NCBI GenBank assembly: GCA_017990865.1
Contig: JAGNNB010000264.1
Span: forward strand, 1-5,054
Direction: 5' to 3'
Source: Lysobacteraceae bacterium
GTDB taxonomy: Bacteria; Pseudomonadota; Gammaproteobacteria; Xanthomonadales; Xanthomonadaceae
Length of the DNA: 5,054 nt
The notes beneath the pieces were generated by a model that searched no databases, had not been told where the DNA came from, and saw only the letters and a program-made list of their open reading frames with translations. The first letter of the stretch is position 1. Every line of letters begins with the position of its first letter. Both the position numbers and the translations under genes were made by a program. Positions 4,175 through 5,054 of the stretch are shown piece after piece.

Positions 4175-5054
4175 TTACCGCGGCTGCGCCACCGCTTCGA
4201 CCGTCAGCATGCGGTTCACGTCCTGCACGTCGTCGATGTCCAGGGTGCCGGCGGCCTGTTCGAGGGCCAGACGGTTCTGCAGGAAGTTGTAGCGCGAACG
4301 CGCGTATTCGCGCTCGGCGTTGAACAGCGTCTGCTGATTGTTCAGCACGTCCAGCACGGTGCGGGTACCGACTTCGAGGCCCACTTGCGACGCCTCGTAG
4401 GCGCTGCGCGCGGAAAACACCGCCGCTTTACGCGCTTCCACTTCGCTGATGCCGGCCACCAACGCTTCGTACGCGGTGCGGGTGTTGCGCACCAGGGCGC
4501 GCCGCTGTTGTTCCAATTCATCGCCGGTCAAATCGCGCTGCGCGAGCGCGGAACGCACCTGCGATTGCGTGGCGCCGCCGGAGAAGATCGGCACCGACAG
4601 GGTCAGGCCCACGCTGCGCGAGCGGCTTTCGCTATCGAACGCGTCGCTGATGCCGGTCAAACTGCTGGTCTGATCGCCGTCTGAGCGCGAGCGGCCGTAA
4701 TTCGCGCCGAAATACAGCGTCGGGTAATGGCCCGCGCGCGCGCTTTCGACATTCACCTCGGCGGAGCGCAATTGGTATTCCTTGGCTTTCAAGCCAGGGT
4801 TGTTGTCGATCGCCGTTTGCACCCAGCCGTTGGCGTCCAGCGCGGATGGCAGTTCCGGTTGGAAATCCTGCGGCAGCGCCTTCAGCCCGCGCAGATCCTT
4901 GCCGGTGATCTCTTCCAAGGCGCGGTAGGCGTCTTCGAGCGCATTGCGAGTGACGATGGTGTTGGCGCGCGCGCTGTCGTATTGGGCCCGCGCTTCGTGG
5001 ACGTCGGTGATCGGCGCCAAGCCGACCTCCAAACGCTTACTGGCGAAATCGAAC
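4175..5054 (-). CDS. tolC: Outer-membrane efflux/secretion channel TolC, N-terminal part missing
   Basis: The frame runs from the right edge (5053, reading FDFASKRLEVGLAP) to TAA 4177-4175, giving 292 residues. The true start lies outside the window; the TTG at 5032 is an internal leucine codon, since the family match continues upstream of it. TolC forms a trimeric outer-membrane beta-barrel with a periplasmic alpha-helical tunnel, the exit duct for RND and type I systems. Both halves of the internal duplication are visible: VGLAPITDVHEARAQYD (10-26), nearly the E. coli sequence, and VGTRTVLDVLNNQQTLFNAE (228-247). The segments GHYPTLYFGANYG (108-120) and VGLTLSVPIFSGG (148-160) are beta strands of the second barrel half. 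The protein ends soon after the last helix (AAGTLDIDDVQDVNRML), lacking the long tail of E. coli TolC. It is convergent with waaA and ends at its own terminator. Confidence 0.95.
   Translation of the reverse strand, partial: FDFASKRLEVGLAPITDVHEARAQYDSARANTIVTRNALEDAYRALEEITGKDLRGLKALPQDFQPELPSALDANGWVQTAIDNNPGLKAKEYQLRSAEVNVESARAGHYPTLYFGANYGRSRSDGDQTSSLTGISDAFDSESRSRSVGLTLSVPIFSGGATQSQVRSALAQRDLTGDELEQQRRALVRNTRTAYEALVAGISEVEARKAAVFSARSAYEASQVGLEVGTRTVLDVLNNQQTLFNAEREYARSRYNFLQNRLALEQAAGTLDIDDVQDVNRMLTVEAVAQPR

Noticed and set aside
3952..4323. Possible small plus-strand gene (GTG start) in the waaA-tolC gap
   Set aside because: It runs through the second REP palindrome and the tolC terminator and into antisense tolC. 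Composition is shadow-like and no ribosome site is visible.
4175..5032. tolC starting at the TTG codon at 5032
   Set aside because: The family similarity continues upstream in frame to the window edge, and half of the TolC fold would be missing; the gene simply extends beyond the window.

Overview
The window is a GC-rich chromosomal stretch of envelope genes from a Gram-negative bacterium. The proteins (an E. coli-like WaaA, an LpxL/HtrB acyltransferase, a TolC with its full double-repeat architecture) point to a gammaproteobacterium. The base composition, the GTAG-headed palindromes after waaA and the gene neighbourhood suggest Xanthomonadaceae, perhaps a Lysobacter-like genus. That placement is inference from style, not from a search.

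Layout. (1) Positions 1-666, plus strand: the 3' part of an O-antigen ligase/polymerase-family (Wzy_C) membrane protein, cut by the left edge. (2) 663-730: a degenerate 14-bp tandem repeat at the gene junction, carrying a chain of overlapping stop/start codons. (3) 717-1514, plus: a WaaE/KdtX-like family 2 glycosyltransferase. (4) 1544-2458, minus: the lipid A late acyltransferase lpxL, convergent with the glycosyltransferase across 29 bp. (5) 2459-2535: a 77-bp divergent control region with a -10-like hexamer just before each start codon. (6) 2536-3915, plus: waaA, the Kdo transferase. (7) 3916-4174: a 259-bp convergent intergenic region holding two REP-like palindromes and the Rho-independent terminator of tolC. 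(8) 4175-5054, minus: the C-terminal two thirds or so of tolC, cut by the right edge. No gene-free stretch exceeds 300 bp, and I see no tRNA, rRNA, CRISPR array or insertion sequence.

How the genes work together. WaaA adds Kdo to a lipid A precursor. LpxL then acylates the Kdo-bearing lipid A. The family 2 glycosyltransferase probably adds a core sugar, and the ligase-family protein probably joins O-antigen to the finished core in the periplasm. TolC is the outer-membrane efflux and secretion duct; it is in the same compartment but not in the same pathway.

The genes themselves are ordinary and I do not see a new multi-gene system. The unusual points are in the junctions: the stop/start relay before the glycosyltransferase, the possibly leaderless divergent starts of lpxL and waaA, and a REP-like element that appears to supply the waaA stop codon.
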